A DNA stretch of 64,000 bases from Opitutaceae bacterium (GCA_005792355.1 SXSC01000082.1:37941-101940), one strand, 5' to 3'. Positions 42,941-51,908 are shown, counted from the stretch's first letter. The notes: a model not told the origin generated them from the sequence alone. Numbers and translations are program-made.

Positions 42941-45184
42941 ATGTCCACCCCGGTCAACCCGATCGCCGCCCCCCGGCCGGCCCTGGCGGGAGAATTATGG
43001 GGGGGATTTGCGGCCATGCTGGTCGCGCTGCCTTCCGCCATCGCGTACGGCATCGCCGTGTTTGGGACGGTGGGAGCCGACTACGTGGGGCACGGCGTGC
43101 GCGCCGGCATTTTGGGGGCGGCGGCCATCGGCCTGGCGGCTCCGCTGCTCGGGGGTGCGCCCCGGCTTATTTCCGCGCCCTGCGCGCCGGCGGCCGCGGT
43201 CCTCGCCGCACTGGCGGCGGAGTTGCTGGCGGGCCAGCGGGAAGCGGGCGGGGCGGTGCTGCCGGAAAAGGTGGTCGTGCTGCTGGTCCTTGTCGCGCTG
43301 CTGGCCGGCCTGATGCAGCTGGCCTTTGGGAGCCTGGGGGTGGGACGCCTGATCAAGTTCATTCCCTATCCGGTCGTCACCGGGTATCTGAGCGGCGTCG
43401 GAGTCCTGATTTTTGTCAGCCAGGTGCCGAAGTTCCTCGGTCTGCCAGCGGGCGTGTCCACGTGGTCCGGCCTGTGTTCGCCCGAGCAGTGGCAGGGGAA
43501 CGCGCTGGTCGTCGGTCTGGTGACGATTGCCGGTGTCGTGCTGGCGCGACGGGTCACCCGCCGGGTGCCGGCGCCGATCATCGGCCTGGCTGCCGGCGCG
43601 GCAGCGTACTTTTTGCTCGCCCGGTTTCAGCCCGCGCTGCGGCAGCTTGAGCCCAATCATCTCGTCATCGGCCCGGTCGTGGAAGGCGCCGTCGCGATCG
43701 GATCCGCGGTGACCGCCCATTGGTCCGCCTTCGCCGGGCTGCGGCTCTCCGACGTGGTGGCGATGTGGATGCCGGCCTTCACCCTCGCCGTGCTGCTTTC
43801 CGTCGACACCTTGAAGACCTGCGTCGTGCTCGATGCGCTGACGCGTACGCGGCATCGCTCCAATCGCGAACTCATCGGGCAGGGGGCGGGCAATGTTCTT
43901 TCGGCGTTGGTGGGCGGAATGCCCGGGGCGGGCACGATGGGGGCAACGCTGGTGAACTCGGAGAGTGGCGGGCGCACGCGACTCTCCGGGGTGGCGGAGG
44001 GGGCGTTTGTCGTCCTGGCGTTTCTCGTGTTGGGGCGCTGGATTGCCTGGGTGCCGGTGTCGGCACTGGCCGGGCTCCTGATGGTCGTCGCCTTCCGCAT
44101 GGTGGCCTGGCGGGATTTCTCGCTGCTGCGGCAGAGGTCCACCCTGTTCGATTTTGGGGTGATTGCCGCGGTGGTCGTCGTGGCGGTGACGATTAACCTG
44201 ATGGCGGCGGCCGGGGCGGGCCTGGGGCTCGCCATCTTGCTCTTCATTCGGGAGCAGATCCAAAGTTCCGTGATCCGGCGGAAGATCACCGGTGACCGCC
44301 GCTCGTCGCGGCAGCACCGGCTGCCGCCGGAACAGGCCATCCTCGAACGCTGCGGAGGCCAGACGACCATCTGCGAACTGCAGGGCAGCCTGTTCTTCGG
44401 CACGACGGACCAGTTGTTCACGGAACTCGAGTCCGACTTGAAACACTGCCGTTTTCTCGTGCTCGATCTCCGGCGTGTGCGCTCCGTCGATTTCACCGCG
44501 GCGCATCTCCTCGAACAGTTTGAAATCAGGCTGGCGGAACGCGGAGGCTATCTGATTTTCAGCCGCCTGCCGCACCGGCTCTCCCACGGTCAGGATCTCC
44601 AAGGCTACTTCGAAAATGTCGGCGTGATGAAGGCGAAGAAAAACGTGCGAAATTTTGCGTCGCTCGATGATGCGCTGCAGTGGGTCGAGGACCGGATTCT
44701 GGAGGAGGAGCAGCCCGCGCGGAACCAGGTCGAGGCCCCGCTGGCGCTGGAGGAGTTTGAGGTCTTCCGGCAGCTGGCCGGCGGTCCGGTGCTGACCGTC
44801 CTCCGGGCCTGCGCGCGGGAACGCTCCGTCGCAGCCGGCGAGGAGGTCTTTCGCGCCGGCGGGCGCGGCGACGAACTCTATCTCATCCGGCGCGGAATTG
44901 TGCGCATCGTCCTGCCGCTCGCGGATGGCAGCCATCACAACCTCGCGGCGTTCGGCCGGGGCAACTTCTTTGGCGAGATCGCGTTTCTCGATGCCGGCGG
45001 GCGGTCCGCCGATGCCATCGCGCTCACTCCGGTCGATCTGCTGGTGATTTCGCGGGCGCAATTCGACGCCATCGCGCGCGACGTTCCCGTGGCGGGCGTC
45101 CAGCTTTTCGCCCAGCTCGCGCGGGTGCTGGCCCTCCGGATGCGGCGGGCCGACGCGGAGATTTCCTCGCTCTACGACACGTAG
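42941..45184 (+). CDS. SulP anion transporter with STAS and cyclic-nucleotide-binding domains
   Basis: 747 residues from ATG 42941, with GGAG eight bases ahead. Residues 1-440 form a SulP transporter (LVALPSAIAYGIAVFG, PYPVVTGYLSGVGVLIF, about 11 helices). A STAS domain follows at about 470-600 (TICELQGSLFFGTTDQLF, LVLDLRRVRSVDFTAAHLL), then a cNMP-binding domain at 620-735 with the phosphate-binding box FFGEIAFLDAGGRSADAIAL. The Arg of that box is present, so cAMP or cGMP binding is possible. It would move sulfate, bicarbonate or another anion under second-messenger control. The stop is eight bases from the convergent cytochrome gene. Confidence 0.9.
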   Translation: MSTPVNPIAAPRPALAGELWGGFAAMLVALPSAIAYGIAVFGTVGADYVGHGVRAGILGAAAIGLAAPLLGGAPRLISAPCAPAAAVLAALAAELLAGQREAGGAVLPEKVVVLLVLVALLAGLMQLAFGSLGVGRLIKFIPYPVVTGYLSGVGVLIFVSQVPKFLGLPAGVSTWSGLCSPEQWQGNALVVGLVTIAGVVLARRVTRRVPAPIIGLAAGAAAYFLLARFQPALRQLEPNHLVIGPVVEGAVAIGSAVTAHWSAFAGLRLSDVVAMWMPAFTLAVLLSVDTLKTCVVLDALTRTRHRSNRELIGQGAGNVLSALVGGMPGAGTMGATLVNSESGGRTRLSGVAEGAFVVLAFLVLGRWIAWVPVSALAGLLMVVAFRMVAWRDFSLLRQRSTLFDFGVIAAVVVVAVTINLMAAAGAGLGLAILLFIREQIQSSVIRRKITGDRRSSRQHRLPPEQAILERCGGQTTICELQGSLFFGTTDQLFTELESDLKHCRFLVLDLRRVRSVDFTAAHLLEQFEIRLAERGGYLIFSRLPHRLSHGQDLQGYFENVGVMKAKKNVRNFASLDDALQWVEDRILEEEQPARNQVEAPLALEEFEVFRQLAGGPVLTVLRACARERSVAAGEEVFRAGGRGDELYLIRRGIVRIVLPLADGSHHNLAAFGRGNFFGEIAFLDAGGRSADAIALTPVDLLVISRAQFDAIARDVPVAGVQLFAQLARVLALRMRRADAEISSLYDT

Positions 45185-45192
45185 TCCGCCGG

Positions 45193-45645
45193 CTATGGCG
45201 TGTGCGAGTATTCGAACTCGTACACGGGTTCGAGCTGCCGATACCGCGGTTGCAGGAACGTGACGAGGTCGATCAACTGGGAGACGGTCATCACGTCGTT
45301 GACGGGTTTCATCGGCGAGGTCCCCATTTTCCAACGATCGCTGGAGGTGAGCTTGTCCGAAAGCTCGGAGGCGGGATGAACGATGGCGGTGAGCAGGTCG
45401 CCGTAGGTGCGGAGTCGTGCGACCGGGCCGCCGAGCGCAAGGATCTTCGCGGGATCGGCGGTGGGCGCGGGCAACTCCACCCCCGCCACCGAGTGGCAGG
45501 TATGGCATTTCAAAGCGACGAAGGCTGCGTTTCCGCGCCCGGCATCACCGTCGGGCAGCCGGAAATTCCTCATCGATTTTGGGCTCTTCGTGCAACCGGC
45601 GCCCGCCACCAACGCCGCGAGGAAAACGATCAGAATCGTTCTCAT
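45193..45645 (-). CDS. Small c-type cytochrome lipoprotein
   Basis: 150 residues. A lipoprotein signal ends at LVAGAGC, then a heme site CHTCH near residue 48, and a distal Met in MGTSPMKPVNDVM that could be the sixth ligand. The C-terminal VSQLIDLVTFLQPRYRQ is the usual last helix of cytochrome c. It should carry electrons at the outer face of the inner membrane or in the periplasm. A CBM48 gene lies 34 bases upstream on the same strand; no oxidase is nearby. Confidence 0.85.
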   Translation of the reverse strand: MRTILIVFLAALVAGAGCTKSPKSMRNFRLPDGDAGRGNAAFVALKCHTCHSVAGVELPAPTADPAKILALGGPVARLRTYGDLLTAIVHPASELSDKLTSSDRWKMGTSPMKPVNDVMTVSQLIDLVTFLQPRYRQLEPVYEFEYSHTP

Positions 45646-45679
45646 GATGGCCTCCTTGTGATTTATTTTTTTGATCTCG

Positions 45680-45997
45680 CTATACGATCATGACGGCGTC
45701 GAAGCCGCCAAAGGGATTGGCCTCCATCCGTGCGGACGACGGGTCATCGTGCCAGTCACCGTCCACGACGAGACGGTACCGATGTTCGCCGGACGGCAGC
45801 GAAAGCTCAATCGACCAGCCGCCGAGCGAATCGCGCTGCAGCGGCGTTGCCCCACGATCCCAATCGTTGAACGAACCCGCGACAAAAACCCCGTGGGCGT
45901 CAGGTTGAAAGTACCCGATCCGGACGGTATGGAGCTCGAGGGTGCCGGCTCCGGCGTGCGAAGTTCTTGCCGGGGTCGAGGAAGTGCTCTGGTTCAT
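45680..45997 (-). CDS. Stand-alone glycogen-binding (CBM48/AMPK-beta-like) domain protein
   Basis: 105 residues, essentially one domain: VRIGYFQPDAHGVFVAGSFNDW, GGWSIELSLPSGEHRYRLVVDG and ANPFGGFDAVMIV are the conserved CBM48 strands with the sugar-binding Trp. There is no signal peptide, so it should act in the cytoplasm, possibly guiding an enzyme to glycogen. The frame runs into a cytochrome c lipoprotein gene 34 bases later, an odd partner because that product is exported. Confidence 0.85.
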   Translation of the reverse strand: MNQSTSSTPARTSHAGAGTLELHTVRIGYFQPDAHGVFVAGSFNDWDRGATPLQRDSLGGWSIELSLPSGEHRYRLVVDGDWHDDPSSARMEANPFGGFDAVMIV

Positions 45998-46239
45998 GAA
46001 TTTCCTTTGATCGCGAGTCCGTCCCGCGGCGGCTTCGTTGCTTCAGTGTCGTGCCGGTCGGCGGGATTTGCGCCGCTTTTATTGGCATTTCATGGGCATT
46101 GGTTGCCCGCGGTCCGGCTCGCATTCTTGCCGCGGAGCATGGCCAAATGGTGCGGAAGGCCGGCCAAGATTTGCGGAGCAATTTCCCGGGCGCGTGCGAT
46201 GATTCGGCAGATTCAACACCCCGCCAATTTTGGATGCGC

Positions 46240-46509
46240 ATGAAGACGAATCCGCCGCCTCCCGCCGCCGTGCCGGTGCTGAACGTCGGCGATATCCGCG
46301 CATACGCCGCCCATCTCTACGCCCAAAGCGGCCGGATTCCAAATCGCGACATTGAGAACTGGCTCGAAGCCAAGGCCTGCCTGGAGGCCAACGTGTCACC
46401 TCCGGCGGTCACCCGACGACCGGGCCGATCGCGTTCCCGTCGTCCGGGCGGTTTCACGATGCCGGCGTCTGATGCCTCCCTCTGGATCGAACGCGTCGAG
46501 GGCGGTTAG
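46240..46509 (+). CDS. Small DUF2934-like protein
   Basis: 89 residues from ATG 46240 (ATG 46234 is equally possible). The core DIRAYAAHLYAQSGRIPNRD followed by ENWLEAKACLEAN matches the short DUF2934 helix-turn pattern (aromatic, Gly, then a WLEAE-like helix). Family members are small stress-associated proteins of unknown role. The tail is Arg/Pro-rich. The 242 bases before it, back to the CBM48 gene, show nothing clear. Confidence 0.55.
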   Translation: MKTNPPPPAAVPVLNVGDIRAYAAHLYAQSGRIPNRDIENWLEAKACLEANVSPPAVTRRPGRSRSRRPGGFTMPASDASLWIERVEGG

Positions 46510-47098
46510 GATTGCGAGATTGAGTACTGAGTCGCTCCGCCTCGTGGGTGTGCTGCGTCGGGCTACGCTGGGCTCGCGACGTTCACGGATGACGGCAGAA
46601 ACAGGAAGGGCAGAAAAAGGAAAACGCCTGAACCACGTCCGCACGGCGCGCGCCCGCGTAGAATCAAGGCTCCCCGACTCCGATCTTTTTCTGCCCTCCG
46701 GTTTTTTCGGCCCATAAACTGCAGCGACCCCGAGAAACGACTGCGTTCTCCAATCTCTGTCCATGCGTGGTTTCTCGTCTGCCACACGACGAGATCGAGC
46801 ATCCGCACTCTCCGCCGACCAGCCTGGAGGCAAAAAAATATGGAGCAAAATATCCAAGCGCGATGCCTGCCTCTTTTATCCGCCATCTTTTTGCCAAAAT
46901 GATTGGCGGTTTGGACCCAAGCCACAGCCAGGCCGCCGGATTTATCCTGAAACAATCTTCCGAGAATATCGTGACGACCGACACCCGGGGGGCACGGGTG
47001 CAACCTCAGCTCAGCTTTCACAATCCGTTAACACCGCAGAGATCGGGCAAAACCGCCGAGAAGACCAGGGCGGCCAGGCTTGAAGTTCTGCTACGCTC
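46510..47098. other. Gene-free region, 589 bp
   Basis: No gene was found. An inverted pair GGGCAGAAAAAG (46608-46619) and CTTTTTCTGCCC (46685-46696) frames a 65-base loop. Around 46820-46915 the minus strand reads TTGGCAAAAAGATGGCGG and ATATTTTTTTGCCTCC, wording close to, but not the same as, repeat B. The MFS promoter must be in the last part. Confidence 0.45.
46608..46696. repeat. Inverted repeat, 12-bp perfect arms
   Basis: GGGCAGAAAAAG and its reverse complement separated by 65 bases. The loop has no clear coding frame. It may be the relic of a small mobile repeat. Confidence 0.5.
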
Positions 47099-48343
47099 GT
47101 GTGTGCTGCGCGGGTGCTGACGACGATCCGCCGCGCGGAATACGCCGAACTTATCGTATTGTTTTTCATCCAAGGCGCCGCGCTGGGCATGTGGTTTGTG
47201 CCGTTGAGTGCGGTGTTGGATGCGCATGGGCTGACCCAGATCAAGTCCTATGCCTTCGCCGCCTCCGCGGTGGCGGCCTTCATCTCCCCGCTGGTGTTTG
47301 GGGCGATGGCCGATCGCCATGCCTCGCCTGTGAAGGTGTTGCGCTGGCTGTCTGTCGCCACGGCGGTGGCGCTGGCGGTGGCCAGCACGGCCATCCGGGT
47401 GGGGGCGAGTCCCTGGCTGGTCCTCGCGCTTATCCAATTGCAGGCACTCTGCTCGTCTCCGACTTGGAGCATCGCGTCGACGATTGTTTTTGCCCGGCTG
47501 GAGGACGCGAAAAAGGAGTTTGGACCGATTCGCGCGATGGCCACGATCGGCTGGGGGAGCGGGTGCCTGCTCGTCAGCGCGCTGGGGGCCGACCATTCGA
47601 CGCTCGCCGGCTACGGCGCGTCCGCGGTGTGGCTGCTGGTGAGCGCTTGCACGTTTTTTCTGCCGGCGTTGGCGACGCCCCCGTCCGTGGAAAATCTCAC
47701 GTGGGCGCAGCGCTTCGGTCTCGACGCGCTCACGCTCCTGCGGGAGCGGGATCATCGCGTCGTGTTTTTGACCACCGCGTTGTTCACGATCCCGCTGGCG
47801 GGCTTCTATCCCTACGCGCCGCCGCACCTGCGCGACCTCGGGCTCGTGCATGTGAGCGCCTGGATGAGCCTGGGCCAGATCACGGAGATTGTCGCGATGT
47901 TCGCACTGGGGGTGTTGCTGGTGCGCTGGCGCTTGAAGTGGATCTTCGCGTGTGGCCTGGGATTTGGCGTGGTACGCTTTGCGCTGAGCGCGCTCGACAC
48001 GAGGGCGGGCCTGCTGGCGGGCGTGGTGCTGCACGGGTGTTCGTTCACGCTCGTGCTCATCACCGCGCAAATATACCTCAACCAGCGGGTTGATCCCGCG
48101 TGGCGCGCGCGCGCGCAGGCGCTGATGTCCCTGATGAATGGCGGCGTGGGCAGCTTGATCGGCTACCTGGGCGTCGGTGGATGGTTCGCCGCGTGTACGC
48201 GCAATGGCCGGACGGCGTGGCCGGTCTTTTGGAGTGGTTTGTCGGTGGCGGTGGCGCTGGTGCTGGCGTTTTTCCTCATCGCGTATCGGGGCCGGGCGGC
48301 GGGTCTGGGCGGCCGCCCGTTGGCCGGCGGGGCGGGGCGGTGA
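47099..48343 (+). CDS. MFS transporter, nucleoside:H+ symporter (NupG-like) family
   Basis: 414 residues from a GTG at 47099; a GTG at 47114 is an alternative. About twelve membrane helices are present. The opening FFIQGAALGMWFVPLSAVLD, ADRHASPVKVLRWLS after helix 2 and SSPTWSIASTIVFARLEDAKKEFGPIR match the NupG/XapB nucleoside symporter group of the MFS, and IGWGSGCLL and YLNQRVDPAWRARAQALMS fit as well. It probably takes up nucleosides or related sugars. It stands alone, with the transposase gene convergent downstream. Confidence 0.82.
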   Translation: MCAARVLTTIRRAEYAELIVLFFIQGAALGMWFVPLSAVLDAHGLTQIKSYAFAASAVAAFISPLVFGAMADRHASPVKVLRWLSVATAVALAVASTAIRVGASPWLVLALIQLQALCSSPTWSIASTIVFARLEDAKKEFGPIRAMATIGWGSGCLLVSALGADHSTLAGYGASAVWLLVSACTFFLPALATPPSVENLTWAQRFGLDALTLLRERDHRVVFLTTALFTIPLAGFYPYAPPHLRDLGLVHVSAWMSLGQITEIVAMFALGVLLVRWRLKWIFACGLGFGVVRFALSALDTRAGLLAGVVLHGCSFTLVLITAQIYLNQRVDPAWRARAQALMSLMNGGVGSLIGYLGVGGWFAACTRNGRTAWPVFWSGLSVAVALVLAFFLIAYRGRAAGLGGRPLAGGAGR

Positions 48344-48498
48344 CCAAGTGCGGCGCGGCACAGGCTGCGCCACCGACGGCCTCGCGCAGACAGGACCGTC
48401 CACTCGTCGGCACCACTGCGGTAGGAAGCTTTGAGCGACGCGAGGCGCGGCGACCAAACCCCAACTCCGCCTTTCGCTTTTCTGGGATTCGGCGAGCG

Positions 48499-49485
48499 TT
48501 ACCCGATCGCGCGCTGCCGCAGCCCGCGCAGGGTCGCCGAATCGCCCCAATCGGTCCACGCCGGCAACGCGCGCGGCGCGGTGCGCTCACGGCAGCCGGT
48601 CCTTTGGCGGTATTTGGCCAGTTGCACCTCGACGAAGGCCCGGCTCCCCAACACGCCGCCATCCGTGAAATATCGGAGCCGACAGCGCAGGACGGTCGCC
48701 AGCGGCAGCCGGCCGCCTTCGTCGATCACGCGCTGCAAATCGGCCGCGGAGATGGTCGCCGCCCCCTCGCGGGCCCCAGCCCCGGTGCCAAAAAGCACCT
48801 CGCGGTAATGCGCCTGCGCCTTGTCCCACGCGGGGCCGCCCGTCACGGAGCGGATGCCCGCTTGGGCCGCCGCGCCACCCGCCACCGCCTCCGCGTATCC
48901 ACAGAAGCGATAATCCTTGGGATCGGTGACGAGTCCGGCGCGCACGCAATTGAGATCAATGTAGGCGGCCATGGTCTGCTTCAACCGATCCTCGGTTTCC
49001 AGCAGTTCGCTCTTGAAGCGCTCAGCCCAGAGCGTGCCGAAACGCCGGTGCGACTTGTTGAACCAGATCGAGAACCGTTGCTTCACCAGTTTCATGAACT
49101 GCGAGACGTCTCCCATCAGCGCCAGTTGCCGCTGCCGCCAGGCGAGTGCCTCGGGACCGTTGGTGGCCAGCTCGGCCTCGACGACGGCGAGACGCGCGGA
49201 TTGGTACTTGGTGGGTGTGGGATACAAGACCTGGTAGCGACGCAGGAGCTCGGCATCGGAAACGGGGACCTGCTGCGGCACGTTGAGCAGCACGTGGAAG
49301 TGATTCGACCTGATCGTGTAGGTCACGATCTGCACACCGCAATAGTCCGCCACCTGCCAGCACTGTCGGCGCAGGATCTCCTTGGCCACGTCGTCGAACA
49401 GCCACTCGCCGTTCACCGTACGAGTGACGCAGTGGTACGCCGCCTCGCTCTCCGCCGCCGAAATCTTGATGCGCGCCTGTCTCAT
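48499..49485 (-). CDS. REP-associated tyrosine transposase (RAYT, Y1_Tnp)
   Basis: 328 residues. The HUH pair sits in IRSNHFHVLLNVP (His62, His64) and the nucleophile is Tyr175 in MAAYIDLNCVRAGLV, both in the order usual for Y1 single-strand transposases. The gene looks intact. RAYTs are thought to spread or keep REP hairpins; possible substrates are the GTAG-headed pairs at 29403 and 15908. The 155 bases downstream (48344-48498) and 167 upstream contain no obvious REP pair; GGGATTCATTGACCTGTCCC about 50 bases upstream recalls the borders of other RAYT loci. A tRNA gene lies 167 bases away. Confidence 0.85.
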   Translation of the reverse strand: MRQARIKISAAESEAAYHCVTRTVNGEWLFDDVAKEILRRQCWQVADYCGVQIVTYTIRSNHFHVLLNVPQQVPVSDAELLRRYQVLYPTPTKYQSARLAVVEAELATNGPEALAWRQRQLALMGDVSQFMKLVKQRFSIWFNKSHRRFGTLWAERFKSELLETEDRLKQTMAAYIDLNCVRAGLVTDPKDYRFCGYAEAVAGGAAAQAGIRSVTGGPAWDKAQAHYREVLFGTGAGAREGAATISAADLQRVIDEGGRLPLATVLRCRLRYFTDGGVLGSRAFVEVQLAKYRQRTGCRERTAPRALPAWTDWGDSATLRGLRQRAIG

Positions 49486-49652
49486 GAGGCACGAGGCTGC
49501 TCCCCGGCGATTGCTTGACCAGCGCCGGGTATACCCGAATTTGGGGATTCATTGACCTGTCCCTTGTGAGACGCTCGGCGGTCGGGGCACCCGCCTTTCT
49601 GCTTGCGGTGCGGTTTGGCGTGCGCGTACTTACCGCGCTCTCAACTGGTCAG

Positions 49653-49727
49653 GGCGCGGTAGCCAAGTGGTAAGGCCGAGGTCTGCAAAACCTCTATGCG
49701 TCGGTTCAATTCCGACCCGCGCCTCCA
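49653..49727 (+). tRNA. tRNA-Cys (anticodon GCA)
   Basis: Acceptor GGCGCGG pairs with CCGCGCC; anticodon stem GAGGT/ACCTC holds loop CTGCAAA with GCA at 49685-49687; T arm GTCGG-TTCAATT-CCGAC is perfect. The discriminator is T and CCA is encoded. A T-rich stretch (GTTTTCCTTTTCTC) follows and may end the transcript. The gene is intact and no duplicated 3' end that would mark an integrated element was seen. Confidence 0.97.
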
Positions 49728-49833
49728 GTTTTCCTTTTCTCGCACGGCGGGATGCCAGACGCGGAATCGTGACGAACGCGAGCCAACTCTAGGCTTTCCA
49801 AACGCGCGAGGAGGGCTACTTTGGCCCGTTCAT

Positions 49834-50250
49834 ATGGAGAAAACGTTCATTATCTTTAAGCCTGATGCCATGAAAAAGGGCATCGTGGGCACCGTCCTGA
49901 GCCGGTTCGAAGCGGCGGGTTTTACCGTCATCGCCTGCAAGATGTCGCGACTCACCCCGGCCTTGCTCCGCGTCCACTACGCGCACGTCGCCGACAAGCC
50001 GTTTTATCCGGAGATCGAGGCCTTCATGAGCTCCCGCTCGGTCATCATGATTGGCCTGGAGGGTGACAATGTCGTGCAGCGCGTCCGCGATCTGCTCGGG
50101 CCGACCGATTCGCGCAAGGCCGCCAAGGGTACGATCCGCGGCGACTTTGGCTCCGATATGATGACGAATGTCGTGCACGCCTCCGACAGCGTGGAAAACG
50201 GCCAGGCCGAGCTGGCGCGCTTCTTTAAGAGCGACGAACTGTTTGTCTGA
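49834..50250 (+). CDS. ndk: Nucleoside diphosphate kinase
   Basis: 138 residues, the standard bacterial length, starting at ATG 49834 (MEKTFIIFKPDAMKKG). The catalytic His is in NVVHASDSVENGQAEL, and the nucleotide-binding KGTIRGDFG is intact. It balances nucleoside triphosphates using ATP. A GAGGAGGG lies 19 bases upstream, farther than usual. The gene follows tRNA-Cys and ends at a bidirectional terminator. Confidence 0.96.
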   Translation: MEKTFIIFKPDAMKKGIVGTVLSRFEAAGFTVIACKMSRLTPALLRVHYAHVADKPFYPEIEAFMSSRSVIMIGLEGDNVVQRVRDLLGPTDSRKAAKGTIRGDFGSDMMTNVVHASDSVENGQAELARFFKSDELFV

Positions 50251-50273
50251 CGATCGTTCCGAGGCGGACGGGC

Positions 50274-50307
50274 ACAAAAAAGCGGAGCCGGGCGGCTCCG
50301 CTTTTGT
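50274..50307. terminator. Bidirectional rho-independent terminator
   Basis: AAGCGGAGCC and GGCTCCGCTT pair across GGGC, with A-run before and T-run after. It serves ndk on the plus strand and the EF-hand gene on the minus strand. Confidence 0.9.
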
Positions 50308-50337
50308 CAAAATATTCCGCGAAGCGCGGTGGGTCAG

Positions 50338-50652
50338 TCAGTTCTTCTTCTCCTTCTTCTTCCGCTTCTTTTTTTCGCCCGCGCTCGCGGCATACTCTTC
50401 CTTGGTCATCTTGCCATCCTTGTCCTTGTCGAAGGTGGCAAATTGGGTCTTGGCCGCCTCCTCGCCGCCCGGCTTGTCTTTCATCGCGGCGACAAGCTCG
50501 GCTTCGCTGATGCTCTTATCATTGTCTTTGTCAACGGTTTCAAAGGAGGGTGGGGCGGCATTCTTCCGGTTGGCCTTGGCGGCTTGAGCGGCGATGGGCA
50601 AAGCCACCGCGGCGAGAATCGAAGTGAGGAGGATACGACGGGTGAGTTTCAT
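50338..50652 (-). CDS. Secreted EF-hand protein
   Basis: 104 residues: a signal peptide (MKLTRRILLTSILAAVALPIAAQA), two EF-hand loops (DKDNDKSISEAE and DKDKDGKMTKEE) with calcium-ligand positions filled, and a very basic tail (KKKRKKKEKKN). It may buffer calcium or sense it outside the cytoplasm; the tail could bind nucleic acid or anionic polymers. It has no same-strand neighbour close enough to form an operon. Confidence 0.85.
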   Translation of the reverse strand: MKLTRRILLTSILAAVALPIAAQAAKANRKNAAPPSFETVDKDNDKSISEAELVAAMKDKPGGEEAAKTQFATFDKDKDGKMTKEEYAASAGEKKKRKKKEKKN

Positions 50653-51131
50653 TTTGTTAGCAGACGCAGTCGAGCGATTCGATGCGGTGACGGAATGACG
50701 GAATCCGAGAACAAAAGTTTCATCGTAAGATGTCGTCAGGTTCCGTTGGGCTTGTCTCCCGGTTGAACCAAGCTGCTGCGCGGCGCAGAGATTTGAGAGC
50801 GGTGGGGCGGGGGCCCTGAAGGGCCGAAGGCCGGGTGGGCACTCGGAGTGCCGACGTAAGGCCGGCGACCGATGCCCTCAGAAAAATCTCCTCAACCGTG
50901 CGGCGCGGCCAAGGCGGGCGAGGCCTCGCGTATTTGAGGCGTAGTGTCCGCCCCTGTGCCGCCTCCGTGTCCTGGTGCGGACGCTCCAGTGCCAGCGCGC
51001 GATATCGGGGTCAGCGCGTCGAACGCGCCTTTTCTCGCGGTGGCGTTCCGGAAGAAACAGGCGGAGATGTCGTTCCGAAATCCCGCTGCCTGATCCCGGG
51101 AATAAACCCCCGGGGACAAGCATCTCATGAC
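50653..51131. other. Gene-free region, 479 bp
   Basis: Between divergent EF-hand and DUF547 genes. GGCACTCGGAGTGCC near 50838 and GGGCCCTGAAGGGCC near 50812 are short palindromes in a GC-rich block. No gene was found. Both promoters must lie within it. Confidence 0.45.
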
Positions 51132-51908
51132 GTGATCTCCCCGCGATTTCTTCTTCGACTGACGGCGGTTGTCGTGATGGCAGTGCAGACGCAGGCCGCC
51201 GGGACATTCGATCAGAACCACGATCGGTTCGCCCGCGTGCTCGCTGCGTCGGTGAAGGATGCGCGCGTCGACTATGCCAAACTCAAGGCTGCGCCCACGG
51301 AACTGGATGCCTACCTGAAGGAAATCGCGGCGGTGCCGGCGGTGGAGTTTGCCCGCTGGAGCGAGGCGGACCGGCTCGCCCTGCTGATCAACCTCTACAA
51401 TGCGCAGACCCTGCGGCTGATCATCGATCACCATCCGCTGAAGAGCATCCGGAGCATCGGGACGCTGCCTGGCGCCGCATGGCGCGGACTGATTGTCCGG
51501 CACGGTGGCCAGATCATGTCGCTCGATCATCTGGAGAACAAGGTCATCCGCGTGGACTACCGGGAGCCGCGCATTCACTTCGCATTGGTGTGCGCGGCGG
51601 TGGGCTGTCCGCCCTTGCGCAGCGAGCCCTATGTCGGGACGCGTCTGCACGAACAACTCGACGACCAAACCCGCCGCTTCCTCGCTTCGGCGGAAAAAAA
51701 CCGGTTTGATCCGGCCGCGAACACGCTCCACCTCTCGCCGATCTTCAAATGGTATGGAGCCGATTTCACCGCGACCGCCGGGTCGCTCGCCGCCTACGTG
51801 CAGCCGTTTCTCCCGGACTCCCAGCGCCAGGCGCTCGCCGATCCCGCGAAAGTCGAAGTGCGCTTCACCGACTACGATTGGGCGCTGAATGAGCCGACGC
51901 GGCCGTGA
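51132..51908 (+). CDS. Secreted DUF547 protein
   Basis: About 258 residues from a GTG at 51132 (VISPRFLLRLTAVVVMAVQT), which gives a signal peptide; the frame is open farther upstream without protein-like content. DUF547 features: NHDRFARVLAASVKDARVDY, LINLYNAQTLRLIIDHHP, HFALVCAAVGCPPLRSEPY and LSPIFKWYGADF. The VCAAVGCPPL Cys and the His nearby could form a catalytic site, as the domain is distantly like Cys peptidases. DUF547 genes are often beside TVP38 and FAD-disulfide reductase genes, both present 6-8 kb away. Its end overlaps the convergent Lgt-like gene by 44 bases. Confidence 0.8.
   Translation: MISPRFLLRLTAVVVMAVQTQAAGTFDQNHDRFARVLAASVKDARVDYAKLKAAPTELDAYLKEIAAVPAVEFARWSEADRLALLINLYNAQTLRLIIDHHPLKSIRSIGTLPGAAWRGLIVRHGGQIMSLDHLENKVIRVDYREPRIHFALVCAAVGCPPLRSEPYVGTRLHEQLDDQTRRFLASAEKNRFDPAANTLHLSPIFKWYGADFTATAGSLAAYVQPFLPDSQRQALADPAKVEVRFTDYDWALNEPTRP

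Noticed and set aside
42995..45508. Long minus-strand open frame opposite the SulP transporter
   Set aside because: Arg/His/Gln-rich shadow of the transporter gene; no motif, no start signal, and it runs into the cytochrome gene in another frame.
48499..49727. Integrated genomic island at tRNA-Cys
   Set aside because: The tRNA is next to a transposase gene, but the transposase is a single-copy RAYT, there is no integrase and I found no second copy of the tRNA 3' end.
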